Below are positions 1-6,539 of a DNA stretch of 8,013 nucleotides, piece by piece (the first letter of the stretch is position 1; every line of letters starts with the position of its first letter). Made by a program: the position numbers and the translations under genes. The notes beneath the pieces were generated by a model. That model did no database searches. It was not told the DNA's origin and was given only the letters and a program-made list of their open reading frames with translations. Source of the stretch: a bacterium (GTDB lineage Bacteria > Krumholzibacteriota > Krumholzibacteria > LZORAL124-64-63); the NCBI GenBank assembly GCA_003646045.1, contig QNDV01000084.1, forward strand, positions 1 to 8,013, read 5' to 3'.

Positions 1-3000
1 CGGGAGGATATCAACCCGACCAACGATACTGCGGGTGTCGTTGTTGACGTTGTGGGACAGGCACCTACGCCGGAACTCCTGGTGATCCCGAACTCCGGGT
101 CACAGGAGACCGTGTGGCCCGAGGCTTCGCTTCTCCCGGTCCTGGGATTTATCGTGGTCAATCGCGGTCACGCTCCCGATACGGTCAGCGCACTTACAGT
201 CAGCAATCTCACTGTCGGCCTTGATGCTCCCGACCAGGCCGCCCTCGACGCGGAGTGGCTGCCACTGGCCGTGGCGACCTGGATCCAGGGCAGGTCGAGC
301 CAAACCCTCGACGATTCGACGCCGCGATCCGCCTTCGCCGGCGGCCGTGTGACCTTCTCTGGTCGCGAATGGGTGATCCTGCCCGGCGACACTCTCGTCG
401 TGAGCATTTCCGCTGCGTCTTCACTTCAGGCGCGTGACGGTGCTTTGCTCGTCGCGGGCCTCTCGGATCCCGCTCATCTGGTCGCACGCCAACAAGTGGT
501 CTTTGCGAGCGGTATGCCGCTTGTAAGCGGCCATGGTCTCCAGGTCGACGGTTTCGTAGCACGCCAGGCGACCCTGCACGAGGTTCCCCCGGCGTTGCTC
601 GGTGTCGGATCACGGCACAACCTTGTGCTGGACATCGAGTTGCCCTCTAACGGGTATCGCTCCGACGCGATATATGGATTCAATCTCGTCAACCGCGGCT
701 CGGCCCGGGCCGGCAGCGACATAGACCGCATGGAAGCCTGGAGCGACGACGGTGACGGCGTCTTTTCCGCCCTGGACGACCAGTTCCTCGGCGAGTTGGT
801 CGATTCGGGCGATCGTTGGCAGATGACAGGATTGGCGTCACCGGTGCCAGTTGGCGGTCACCGCTTCTTTTTCACCGTTGATGTCGCAGAGACCGCCCGG
901 CCCGCCAGTGATATCCGCATGGGGCTACCCGTGGCATACGGTCCGGGTGTGGCCATGGTCAGTGACAACGACGGACCGGTGGATTTCCCTCTGGAAAACA
1001 CGAGCAGCCAGGGCATCAGCACGAGCGACCGCGTCATCCTGACCAGCGACTGGGTACAGCCCGGTGATGCTTATCCCGATGCTGTTTCCCTGCCCCTGCT
1101 GAGCCTCGTGTTGACCAACACCTATGTCCAGGATCAGACGCTGCAGGGCCTGGTCGTGGGTAACGGCACCCAGCCCCGCGACACCGCCACCCAGGCTCAG
1201 ACGGATGCTATCGCCCGGCAGGTGGCACTGCGCCTGGACGGCAACGGTGACGGCGTGTTGGGTGACCTGACCGATGATCCACCCCTGGGCACCGGCATCT
1301 TCTCTGCGGGAGTCGTCACCTTCTCGGCTGTCGGTCTTACCCTGCCTCCCTTCGCGTCGATACGTGTATTCGTGGCGGCTGACCTCGATCCGGCGGCGAC
1401 TGCCGAGGGGGACAGGATCGGCGCCTTTGTCGCCGCCTCCACTGACGTGATCGTCCCGGGGGCCGCGGTGGTGGCGGTCTGGCCCCTGAGCTCGGGAGCA
1501 CCCTGGACAGTCGACGGCATGGTAGCCTCCCAGGTGGAACTGGAGCCGGTCCCATTGCAGTCCCTGGGCCCGGACGAAGGACCGGCGCTGGTCATGGATC
1601 TGCGCCTACCGGGCAACGGCTACAGGGCCGACGAGTTGATCGCCATCGCGGTCACGGATTCCGGAACAGCGGGTCCTGCGGACTTCAGCCGCGTACAGCT
1701 ATGGACCGATGGCGGCAACGACGGGTTTGACGCCGGCCTGCTGGACGATACGGCTATCGCCGATCTGACCTGGACCGGCGATGTCTGGTCGAGTCCCCTG
1801 CTCAGTCTGCCGGTAGGTCTTGCGGGGCAGCGGGTCTTCGTCACCGTGGACGCGGCGTCTACAGTGAGCGATTCGGCCACGGTTCGCTTCATGGTGCCGC
1901 GCGACGGTATCCGCATGGCCTCGGCCAATTCCGGTCCACTGGATGCACCCATCGTGGACCCTGGTACCCTGATACTGACAACGTCGCCGTTACGATCGTC
2001 CCTGGCTTTCCTGAGGAATGCCTCCACCGTCGGTCAGACGGGCCAGATCCGCATGTCGGTGCGAAACAACGGTACCGAGACCCTCACCGGCGTGGTACCA
2101 GGCACGATAGTGCACCAGGGCATGGGCACGGTCAGCCTGGGTCCGGTGGCACCCGACTCGTTCGATCTGGCGCCTGCCGAAGAGGCATTCTTCGTCTGGG
2201 AATTCATCGCGAATACCACCGGTCCCGTAGTCTTGACCGGATATGCCGAGGGTACGGGCAGCGTGAGCCTGGACGTCTTTGGTTCCGCTCCCTCGCCCAC
2301 TTCGCTGCACTCGGTGCTGACGACTCCCCTGCAGGTGGATCTCTACCCCGTGGTCAACCTGCCGGCCTCGGTCAACAGGGGTCAAACCGGCTTGGTACCC
2401 CTGACCCTGACGCTGGTAAACCCGGGCGATGAAACAGTGGCGGACATTGAGCTCACGGACCTGCGGTTGCGCCTGACCGAGACTGATGGTGGGGCCGTGA
2501 TAGTGCCCGAGGATCTCGTCGAACGTATTGCCGTCAGCGAGGGCACGGATATCTATGCTGCCCTGGAAGTGTTGCCGGGCACGGCGAGTGACATCAACCT
2601 GCACTTCGATCCTCCAGCACGCGTTACCGGCCGCGAGCCCATCACCCTTGGTGTGCACATTGACCTGAAACTCAGTACCACCGTGCCGTCGTTCGTCCTG
2701 GGCGTGGAGTCCGCGACCTGGTTCGCGGCTCGGGATACGGTGACCGGCGCATCGGTACCCCTGGTGTTGGCACAGGGAAGCTTCCCCATCCGCACCAACC
2801 AGGCCAGCCTCGTCTCGCCCGCGGGCTCGTTGGCGGTCGCCCTGTCCGGCGGTGCGGCGCATACAGGTGTCCCCGGACAGACTGACGTACCGCTGGTCGG
2901 ATTCCAGGTCGCGAACGAGTCCAGCGAAACGACTTCGTCGCCCATCCATGTGACACGGGTGGCATATGTATTGCGGGACGGGAGCGGAGTCGCCCTGACC

Positions 3001-4587
3001 ACGCCCCTGGATCGATTCACGCGGCTGAACCTCAGGACCGTCTATCAGGAATTGTTCGACGGCATGCCGGAGATGGTCGACGACACCGTGATGGTCATCG
3101 ATCTGGCGGCGCCGGCTGTCATTGCCGCGGGGGCCGCGGTAACCCTGGATCTGAGTGTGGATCTCGCCCCCGGCGCCGCGATCGCTACCCTGGTACCGGT
3201 GCTGGCTCCGGTCGGTCTTTTCATCGGTTTGGACGGCAACAACGGTCTGCCGGTACCGGTGAGTGCCGGCATACCCACTACGGGGCCGCCCTTGTTCGTC
3301 GTTAGCGACCCCGGTGTCATCCGTGCCTCGGGTGGCGGCCTGTTGTCCGCTACCGTCGACGACGGGGACCATCAGGTGGCAATCCTGGATCTGGACCTTG
3401 TGCATACCGGCGGTACGGATGCGGCGGGAGTCCGGATCGGTTTCCTGACCCTGACCGTCCTGGACGAGGATCGTCGCCCGCTGGACCCGGCCAGGGTCTT
3501 CGAGCGTTTGCGGGTTGTCTTCGATGGCAGCACCGCGGGTGATATCGGCGACCCGTCCGCATCCGATGGACGCCTTGTCATACCCTTGGCAGCGACTGTG
3601 CTGATACCGGCCGATACGTCTTCATTCAGGGTCGAGATCAACCTTCTACCAGGGTCCGTCGGGGGCTTCGAGTGTCTGCTCGCAGTCGGCGACATCGACC
3701 TTGTCAACGTTGTCACCGGTGATCCTGTCGCGGTTCTTCCCGCCGGTGGAACCTGGCCCCTGACTTCGGGTCTGGCTCGCATTGTCGTACCGGCGGAGGA
3801 ACTTGCCGTGGGTGGCGAGGACAGCATGCCCCCCCTCCTTGCACCGCGAATCGAACCCTATACGACCCTGGCGTTGACCGTACGCAACCCTGCCACACCC
3901 GGTGAAGGCAGTATCATACTGCACAGCCTGACCCTTACCCAGCCGGACCAGGGACTGGACCTCGGCCTCGTCGCGGGTGAGATCGTGCTCCTGCTCGACA
4001 ACGGGATCGTCGCCACGGCATCCAACCTCGAGAAGGCCGCGCGGTCGGCGACACTGGTCCTGGAGACACCTCTGGTGATTCCAGCCGGGGAACAGTTTGC
4101 CCTGGGAGTCGCCCTGACCGTCGCCGCGGGCGCACCCGCCGGCGTACTTTTGGTGCAGATGGCCGACGACGGAATACTGGCCGGAGCTGAAGGTGGTACT
4201 CCCGGGGGCATCCGCATCGTGCCCGAGTCGGGACAATCCCTGCCTTTGATCAGCCGGGAGGGTAACCTGGGCAAGGCGGGACTCGAGTCCAGCTATGCCA
4301 ACTTCCCGAACCCGTTCGCCGCAGGTCGTGAACAAACGACCTTTGCTTTCTCCCTGGGCCAGCCGGGGCGCGTGACATTGAGAATCCTGACACCCCACGG
4401 GAAGCTCGTGACCACACTGCTGGAGAATGTGTCGCGGGGAGCGGACTTCCACCAAAGCGACCGCTGGTCGGGCGTGAACGGCAACGGCCAGGTGGTGCGC
4501 AACGGTGTCTACATCGCGGAACTGGTCGTCGATTTCGCGGACGGGACCCGGGAACGCGTGCTGCGTAAAGTGGCGGTGGTGCGATGA
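1..4587 (+). CDS. Giant modular secreted/surface protein with FlgD/T9SS-type C-terminal tail (5' partial)
   Basis: The frame is open from the first base, so the true start lies upstream. A GTG at 52 has no Shine-Dalgarno sequence, and the residues before it (DINPTND, then a valine-rich strand) look like the end of another CARDB-type domain. The visible 1528 residues are rich in G, V, L, D, P and T, have almost no cysteine, and contain no enzyme motif I recognise. In order there are two ~315-residue tandem units (82-1968), a CARDB-like segment (about 1987-2331), four ~160-residue units (2332-4260), and a C-terminal domain opening with NFPNPF and ending NGVYI...RKVAVVR. Such tails are FlgD-like Ig domains that serve as sorting signals in type IX secretion cargo. 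I infer an extracellular or surface-attached structural or adhesive role; the ligand is unknown. The stop overlaps the next gene's ATG. The extent is confident, the function much less so. Confidence 0.9.
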   Translation, partial: REDINPTNDTAGVVVDVVGQAPTPELLVIPNSGSQETVWPEASLLPVLGFIVVNRGHAPDTVSALTVSNLTVGLDAPDQAALDAEWLPLAVATWIQGRSSQTLDDSTPRSAFAGGRVTFSGREWVILPGDTLVVSISAASSLQARDGALLVAGLSDPAHLVARQQVVFASGMPLVSGHGLQVDGFVARQATLHEVPPALLGVGSRHNLVLDIELPSNGYRSDAIYGFNLVNRGSARAGSDIDRMEAWSDDGDGVFSALDDQFLGELVDSGDRWQMTGLASPVPVGGHRFFFTVDVAETARPASDIRMGLPVAYGPGVAMVSDNDGPVDFPLENTSSQGISTSDRVILTSDWVQPGDAYPDAVSLPLLSLVLTNTYVQDQTLQGLVVGNGTQPRDTATQAQTDAIARQVALRLDGNGDGVLGDLTDDPPLGTGIFSAGVVTFSAVGLTLPPFASIRVFVAADLDPAATAEGDRIGAFVAASTDVIVPGAAVVAVWPLSSGAPWTVDGMVASQVELEPVPLQSLGPDEGPALVMDLRLPGNGYRADELIAIAVTDSGTAGPADFSRVQLWTDGGNDGFDAGLLDDTAIADLTWTGDVWSSPLLSLPVGLAGQRVFVTVDAASTVSDSATVRFMVPRDGIRMASANSGPLDAPIVDPGTLILTTSPLRSSLAFLRNASTVGQTGQIRMSVRNNGTETLTGVVPGTIVHQGMGTVSLGPVAPDSFDLAPAEEAFFVWEFIANTTGPVVLTGYAEGTGSVSLDVFGSAPSPTSLHSVLTTPLQVDLYPVVNLPASVNRGQTGLVPLTLTLVNPGDETVADIELTDLRLRLTETDGGAVIVPEDLVERIAVSEGTDIYAALEVLPGTASDINLHFDPPARVTGREPITLGVHIDLKLSTTVPSFVLGVESATWFAARDTVTGASVPLVLAQGSFPIRTNQASLVSPAGSLAVALSGGAAHTGVPGQTDVPLVGFQVANESSETTSSPIHVTRVAYVLRDGSGVALTTPLDRFTRLNLRTVYQELFDGMPEMVDDTVMVIDLAAPAVIAAGAAVTLDLSVDLAPGAAIATLVPVLAPVGLFIGLDGNNGLPVPVSAGIPTTGPPLFVVSDPGVIRASGGGLLSATVDDGDHQVAILDLDLVHTGGTDAAGVRIGFLTLTVLDEDRRPLDPARVFERLRVVFDGSTAGDIGDPSASDGRLVIPLAATVLIPADTSSFRVEINLLPGSVGGFECLLAVGDIDLVNVVTGDPVAVLPAGGTWPLTSGLARIVVPAEELAVGGEDSMPPLLAPRIEPYTTLALTVRNPATPGEGSIILHSLTLTQPDQGLDLGLVAGEIVLLLDNGIVATASNLEKAARSATLVLETPLVIPAGEQFALGVALTVAAGAPAGVLLVQMADDGILAGAEGGTPGGIRIVPESGQSLPLISREGNLGKAGLESSYANFPNPFAAGREQTTFAFSLGQPGRVTLRILTPHGKLVTTLLENVSRGADFHQSDRWSGVNGNGQVVRNGVYIAELVVDFADGTRERVLRKVAVVR
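82..1032 (+). repeat. Protein-level tandem repeat unit A1
   Basis: This is the first copy of a ~317-residue unit in the giant protein. Its second half aligns without gaps to unit A2: VDGFVARQATL at 544 matches VDGMVASQVEL at 1510, and LPSNGYRSD matches LPGNGYRAD, both at a 966-nt offset. Further shared landmarks are an acidic loop after a tryptophan, a strand of the type RFFFTVDVA, and a closing DNDGPVD. The first half (FIVVNRG, a VTFSG strand, VILPGD) matches A2 less closely and lacks the acidic loop. Copies are diverged in DNA, so this is an old duplication. Unit edges are approximate. Confidence 0.8.
1033..1968 (+). repeat. Protein-level tandem repeat unit A2
   Basis: This is the second copy of the A unit, opening with VILTSDW and closing before LILTTS, which repeats the opening strand. 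Inside are two sub-modules, each with an acidic loop (DGNGDGVLGD near 1237; TDGGNDGFD near 1708) followed by strands of the type VTFSAVGLTLPP and RVFVTVDAA. The two-sub-module structure suggests that the A unit is itself an older internal duplication. Confidence 0.8.
1987..2331 (+). other. CARDB-like Ig segment between the two repeat arrays
   Basis: This ~115-residue stretch of the giant protein carries the GQTGQIRMSVRNNGTETLTGV pattern, in which a strand precedes an N-x-G turn and a T/V-rich strand. It also has a FDLAPAEEAFFVWEF strand pair and ends with GPVVLTGYAEG. This is the general pattern of CARDB / DUF11-type bacterial Ig-like domains. It separates the A units from the C units and does not clearly match either. 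The family assignment rests on pattern only. Confidence 0.5.
2332..2802 (+). repeat. Protein-level tandem repeat unit C1
   Basis: This is the first and most diverged of four consecutive ~160-residue units. It contains a strand pair around VPLTLTLVNPGDETVADI, a middle region LRLRLTETDGG, then REPITLGVHIDLKL in the place where later units have IPAG-type edge strands. It closes with SVPLVLAQGSFPI. The match to C2-C4 is mainly in the order and spacing of these landmarks. Confidence 0.6.
2803..3291 (+). repeat. Protein-level tandem repeat unit C2
   Basis: The landmarks are ASLVSPAGSL at the opening, VPLVGFQVANESS, a central FTRLNLR strand, VIAAGAAVTLDLSVDLAPGA, then GLFIGLDGNN and a proline-rich close. 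The VIAAG landmark at 3118 lies about 161 residues before the corresponding LIPAD of C3, which supports a regular tandem array. Confidence 0.7.
3292..3774 (+). repeat. Protein-level tandem repeat unit C3
   Basis: The unit opens LFVVSDPGVI, then has HQVAILDLDLVHTGGTDA, FERLRVVFDG, VLIPADTSSFRVEINLLPGS and DIDLVNVVTGDPVAV, closing WPLTSG. Each landmark has a counterpart in C2 and C4 in the same order. The IPAD landmark at 3604 is followed by IPAG of C4 474 nt (158 residues) later. Confidence 0.7.
3775..4260 (+). repeat. Protein-level tandem repeat unit C4
   Basis: The unit opens ARIVVPAEEL, then has TTLALTVRNPATPGEG, SATLVLETPLVIPAGEQ, FALGVALTVAAGAPAG and a closing LPLISREG. It is the last unit before the C-terminal sorting domain. 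The VIPAGEQ-F-x-L-x-V pattern is typical of edge strands in bacterial extracellular beta-sandwich modules. Confidence 0.7.
4285..4584 (+). other. FlgD-like / T9SS type A-like C-terminal sorting domain
   Basis: The last ~100 residues of the giant protein begin SSYANFPNPF (NFPNPF at 4300-4317) and continue with TTFAFSLGQPGRVTLRI, GKLVTTLL, RWSGVNGNGQVVRNGVYI and a final RKVAVVR. The order NPF, strand, G-x-V-x-L-x-I, G-x-x-V-x-T-L, W-x-G-x-N-x-x-G-x-x-V-x-x-G-V-Y is the signature of FlgD Ig-like / Por secretion tail domains. In Bacteroidota these direct proteins through the type IX system, where PorV shuttles cargo. Use of that route here is inferred, because no core T9SS gene is in the window. 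Confidence 0.85.
4575..4587 (+). promoter_or_regulatory. Weak ribosome binding site and ATGA overlap, giant protein to barrel gene
   Basis: GGTGG at 4575-4579 lies 4 bases before the ATG at 4584, a weak Shine-Dalgarno match. The ATG overlaps the upstream TGA (4585-4587) as ATGA, the classic arrangement for translational coupling. This implies co-transcription and probably linked expression of the two proteins. Confidence 0.6.
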
Positions 4588-4658
4588 GGTGCAGGTGCAC
4601 GGCATTCCGGCTTGTCATGGCGGGTATCCTGCTTGTCTGGGCTGCCGTCGCCACCGCA
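4584..4658 (+). other. Signal peptide of the barrel-TPR protein
   Basis: Residues 1-25 comprise a short arginine-bearing n-region (R2, R4, R9), the hydrophobic core LVMAGILLVWAAV and an A-T-A motif followed by ADDAG. This is a Sec / signal peptidase I pattern. The two early cysteines precede the core and do not form a lipobox. Confidence 0.85.
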
Positions 4659-6539
4659 GCGGACGATGCCGGACTGCGATCGGTTTTCGCCCGCGGTGCC
4701 GGCGAACGTGCTCTCGGGCTGGGCGGAGCCTACGGTGCGGTTGCCGATGACGCGACAGCGGCATTCTGGAATCCCGCCGGGCTCGGACTACTCAAACGGA
4801 CCGAGTTCCAGGCCTCCCACACCGACTTGATCGGGCTGGGCTTCTACGAACAGTACGGCACCGTGGCTGTTCCGAGCTGGCGCCTGGGCACCTTTGCCGT
4901 ATCCCTGCGCCGTTTCGGCGTGGACGGTATCGAGGGCCGCGACGACCGGGGAGGCATTACCGACCCGGACCTGGAAAACACCGAGAGTGAGCTTGGTTTC
5001 GCCTATGGCCGCTCCCTGGGGGAGATTTGGTCCGTGGGCGCCGCTTTCAAGTATCAACAACAGAATGTGGCCGGTTACACGGGTAACGGTCTGGGGTTGG
5101 ACGTGGGCGTACTGGCACGGCCGTTCGTGGCAGGCGGCGTATCGTCGCCGGTGCTGCGCTCGGTACGCGTCGGTTTGACCCTGCGCAACATCGTGGAACC
5201 CAATGTCCGTCTGCTCGAGGAGGATGTTCCCGATCCTACCGGCATGCGTCTCGGCACGGCATTCCAGGTTCCGGTGGGCGAACGTGTCCACATGATGGCA
5301 ACAGCTGATCTGGAGAAGACGCGCGATATGGGCACGGAAGTCCACGCAGGGCTTGAGATGGTCCTGCTTGATCTGCTGGCCCTGCGCGTGGGAAGCAACG
5401 ACGGCACTCTGGCTGCCGGTGCCGGCGTGCGCTGGCGGGATCTCGCATTCAACTACGCTTTCGAGGACAACGAGATCGACACCGTGCATCGCTTTGGACT
5501 GGGCATCACCTTCGGATCCACCACCGACGAGCGTCGGCTCGCGGACCAGGAGAAGGTCGAGCGCGAAATAAATGATCGCCTGGCCCAGGCCTTCCGTACC
5601 GATAATGAGCGCCGCATCGCTACCCTGGTCGCGGAAACAAAGTCGGCGCTGGCGCAGGAAGACCATGCCAGGGCCTTGGAGCAGGTGCGTGTTCTGCATG
5701 TGCTGGCTCCGGACCATCCTGAAGCGGATGCTCTCGAAGTCCGTGCCCTGCTGGCCACTGCCCTGGCCGCTGAATCCGAGGATGATCTGGCCGCTGCGGC
5801 CCTGGCATTCCAGCAATGCCTGCGTGTGGACCCTGGCAAGCGGGAGGCCCGTAGCGGCCTGAACCGCGTCAATGCCGAGAGTGATCTTCGGACCGCCCGA
5901 TCCAGCGAACTGCGCGCTGTCTACGACATCGGTCTGGCTGCCTTTGCCGCCGGCGAACTGGACTCGGCCCTCGTGGCCTTCGAGCAGGTCACGCGCCTCG
6001 ACACCAGCGACGAGGAGGCCCGTAGGCTGCTGGGTCATGTCCAGGAGGCCATCCTCACGAGGGAGAAGATCGCGGCCGCCCGTAAACAGGCCGCCGATGA
6101 CGCTCGTGTGCGCAAGGCTGCACAAACACCACCGCCTGCGCCGTCGACGGCGGTGGCAGTTGCGGAATCGCCTGCTGTTGAGGTACCTGCGACGGTGGCA
6201 CCATCATTCGAATCCATGTCCCTCAAGGAGCGTGCGGAGATAGCGGATCTTTACCGCCGCGGTGTGGATGCGTCCGAAGCGGGGCGCCGTGCAGATGCCA
6301 TTCGCTGTTGGGAACTGGTCCTGTCCGCTGAGCCGGACTACCGTCAGGTGGCTGATCATCTCAAGCAGGAATACCTGGCCCAGGGCATGGAGGCCTTTGC
6401 CGATGGACGTCTGAATCGGGCCATCGACCTTTGGGAGAAGGCCAAGACCGTGGCCCCGAACGACCCCCGCGTAAACGGCTACCTCGAGCGGGCCTACGAG
6501 CACAAAGCCCGTATCCGCACCGCCGGGAGACCAGGATGA
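4584..6539 (+). CDS. PorV/PorQ (UPF0164)-type outer-membrane barrel fused to TPR-like repeats
   Basis: The 651-residue product starts at ATG 4584, which gives a good signal peptide: basic start (MRCRC), hydrophobic core and an ATA cleavage site after residue 25. Residues ~27-310 match the PorV/PorQ pattern: GAGERALGLGGAYGAVADD, then ATAAFWNPAGL, VSLRRFGVDGIEGRD, then alternating strands (LGLDVGVLARP, VRVGLTLRNI, LDLLALRVGSN), ending in an aromatic strand GLGITF. In the type IX system PorV is an outer-membrane shuttle that receives cargo by its C-terminal domain. Residues ~311-651 are a charged helix followed by about five TPR-like pairs (~351-385, 390-425, 443-486, 553-593, 597-640), broken by an Ala/Pro/Val linker at 512-541. 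PorV and PorQ end after the barrel, so the extension is unusual. Export of the preceding protein is the likely role but is inferred. A simple channel is an alternative. Confidence 0.88.
   Translation: MRCRCTAFRLVMAGILLVWAAVATAADDAGLRSVFARGAGERALGLGGAYGAVADDATAAFWNPAGLGLLKRTEFQASHTDLIGLGFYEQYGTVAVPSWRLGTFAVSLRRFGVDGIEGRDDRGGITDPDLENTESELGFAYGRSLGEIWSVGAAFKYQQQNVAGYTGNGLGLDVGVLARPFVAGGVSSPVLRSVRVGLTLRNIVEPNVRLLEEDVPDPTGMRLGTAFQVPVGERVHMMATADLEKTRDMGTEVHAGLEMVLLDLLALRVGSNDGTLAAGAGVRWRDLAFNYAFEDNEIDTVHRFGLGITFGSTTDERRLADQEKVEREINDRLAQAFRTDNERRIATLVAETKSALAQEDHARALEQVRVLHVLAPDHPEADALEVRALLATALAAESEDDLAAAALAFQQCLRVDPGKREARSGLNRVNAESDLRTARSSELRAVYDIGLAAFAAGELDSALVAFEQVTRLDTSDEEARRLLGHVQEAILTREKIAAARKQAADDARVRKAAQTPPPAPSTAVAVAESPAVEVPATVAPSFESMSLKERAEIADLYRRGVDASEAGRRADAIRCWELVLSAEPDYRQVADHLKQEYLAQGMEAFADGRLNRAIDLWEKAKTVAPNDPRVNGYLERAYEHKARIRTAGRPG
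5634..6503 (+). other. TPR-like helical region with Ala/Pro linker
   Basis: Typical TPR spacing is seen in YDIGLAAFAAGELDSALVAF then LDTSDEEARRLL, in YRRGVDASEAGRRADAIRCW then EPDYRQVADHL, and in GMEAFADGRLNRAIDLWEKA then APNDPRVNGYLE. Two earlier pairs are weaker. A ~30-residue stretch rich in A, P, V and T (6117-6206) separates the third and fourth pairs and probably acts as a flexible hinge. Such repeats usually bind proteins. Because this segment follows the last barrel strand, it most likely faces the periplasm (inference). Confidence 0.75.
6525..6539 (+). promoter_or_regulatory. Ribosome binding site and ATGA overlap, barrel gene to HD-GYP gene
   Basis: GGGAGA at 6525-6530 sits 5 bases before ATG 6536, a good Shine-Dalgarno site that decides the start. 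The ATG overlaps the upstream stop TGA (6537-6539). An in-frame TTG at 6431 would place ~35 hydrophilic residues before the first membrane helix and lies deep inside the previous gene, so 6536 is preferred. Confidence 0.8.

Noticed and set aside
52..54. GTG as the true start of the giant protein
   Set aside because: There is no Shine-Dalgarno sequence upstream, no signal peptide follows, and the frame with domain-like sequence continues to the window edge.
1237..1278. Dockerin domain or true EF-hand
   Set aside because: Only a single acidic loop is present, inside a beta-rich repeat, without the paired loops and helices of a dockerin or EF-hand.
1990..3405. Long antisense open frame (471 codons) opposite the giant gene
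   Set aside because: It lies wholly opposite a gene with clear protein repeats. Its translation is rich in R, G, H and Q with no domain pattern, as expected for the shadow of GC-biased codons.
4617..4619. Downstream ATG as start of the barrel gene
   Set aside because: It would remove the basic n-region of the signal peptide and the ATGA overlap, and it has no ribosome binding site at proper spacing.
4788..6125. Antisense open frame (445 codons) opposite the barrel gene
   Set aside because: It is opposite well-supported PorV-like and TPR coding sequence, with no recognisable motif, signal or ribosome binding context.
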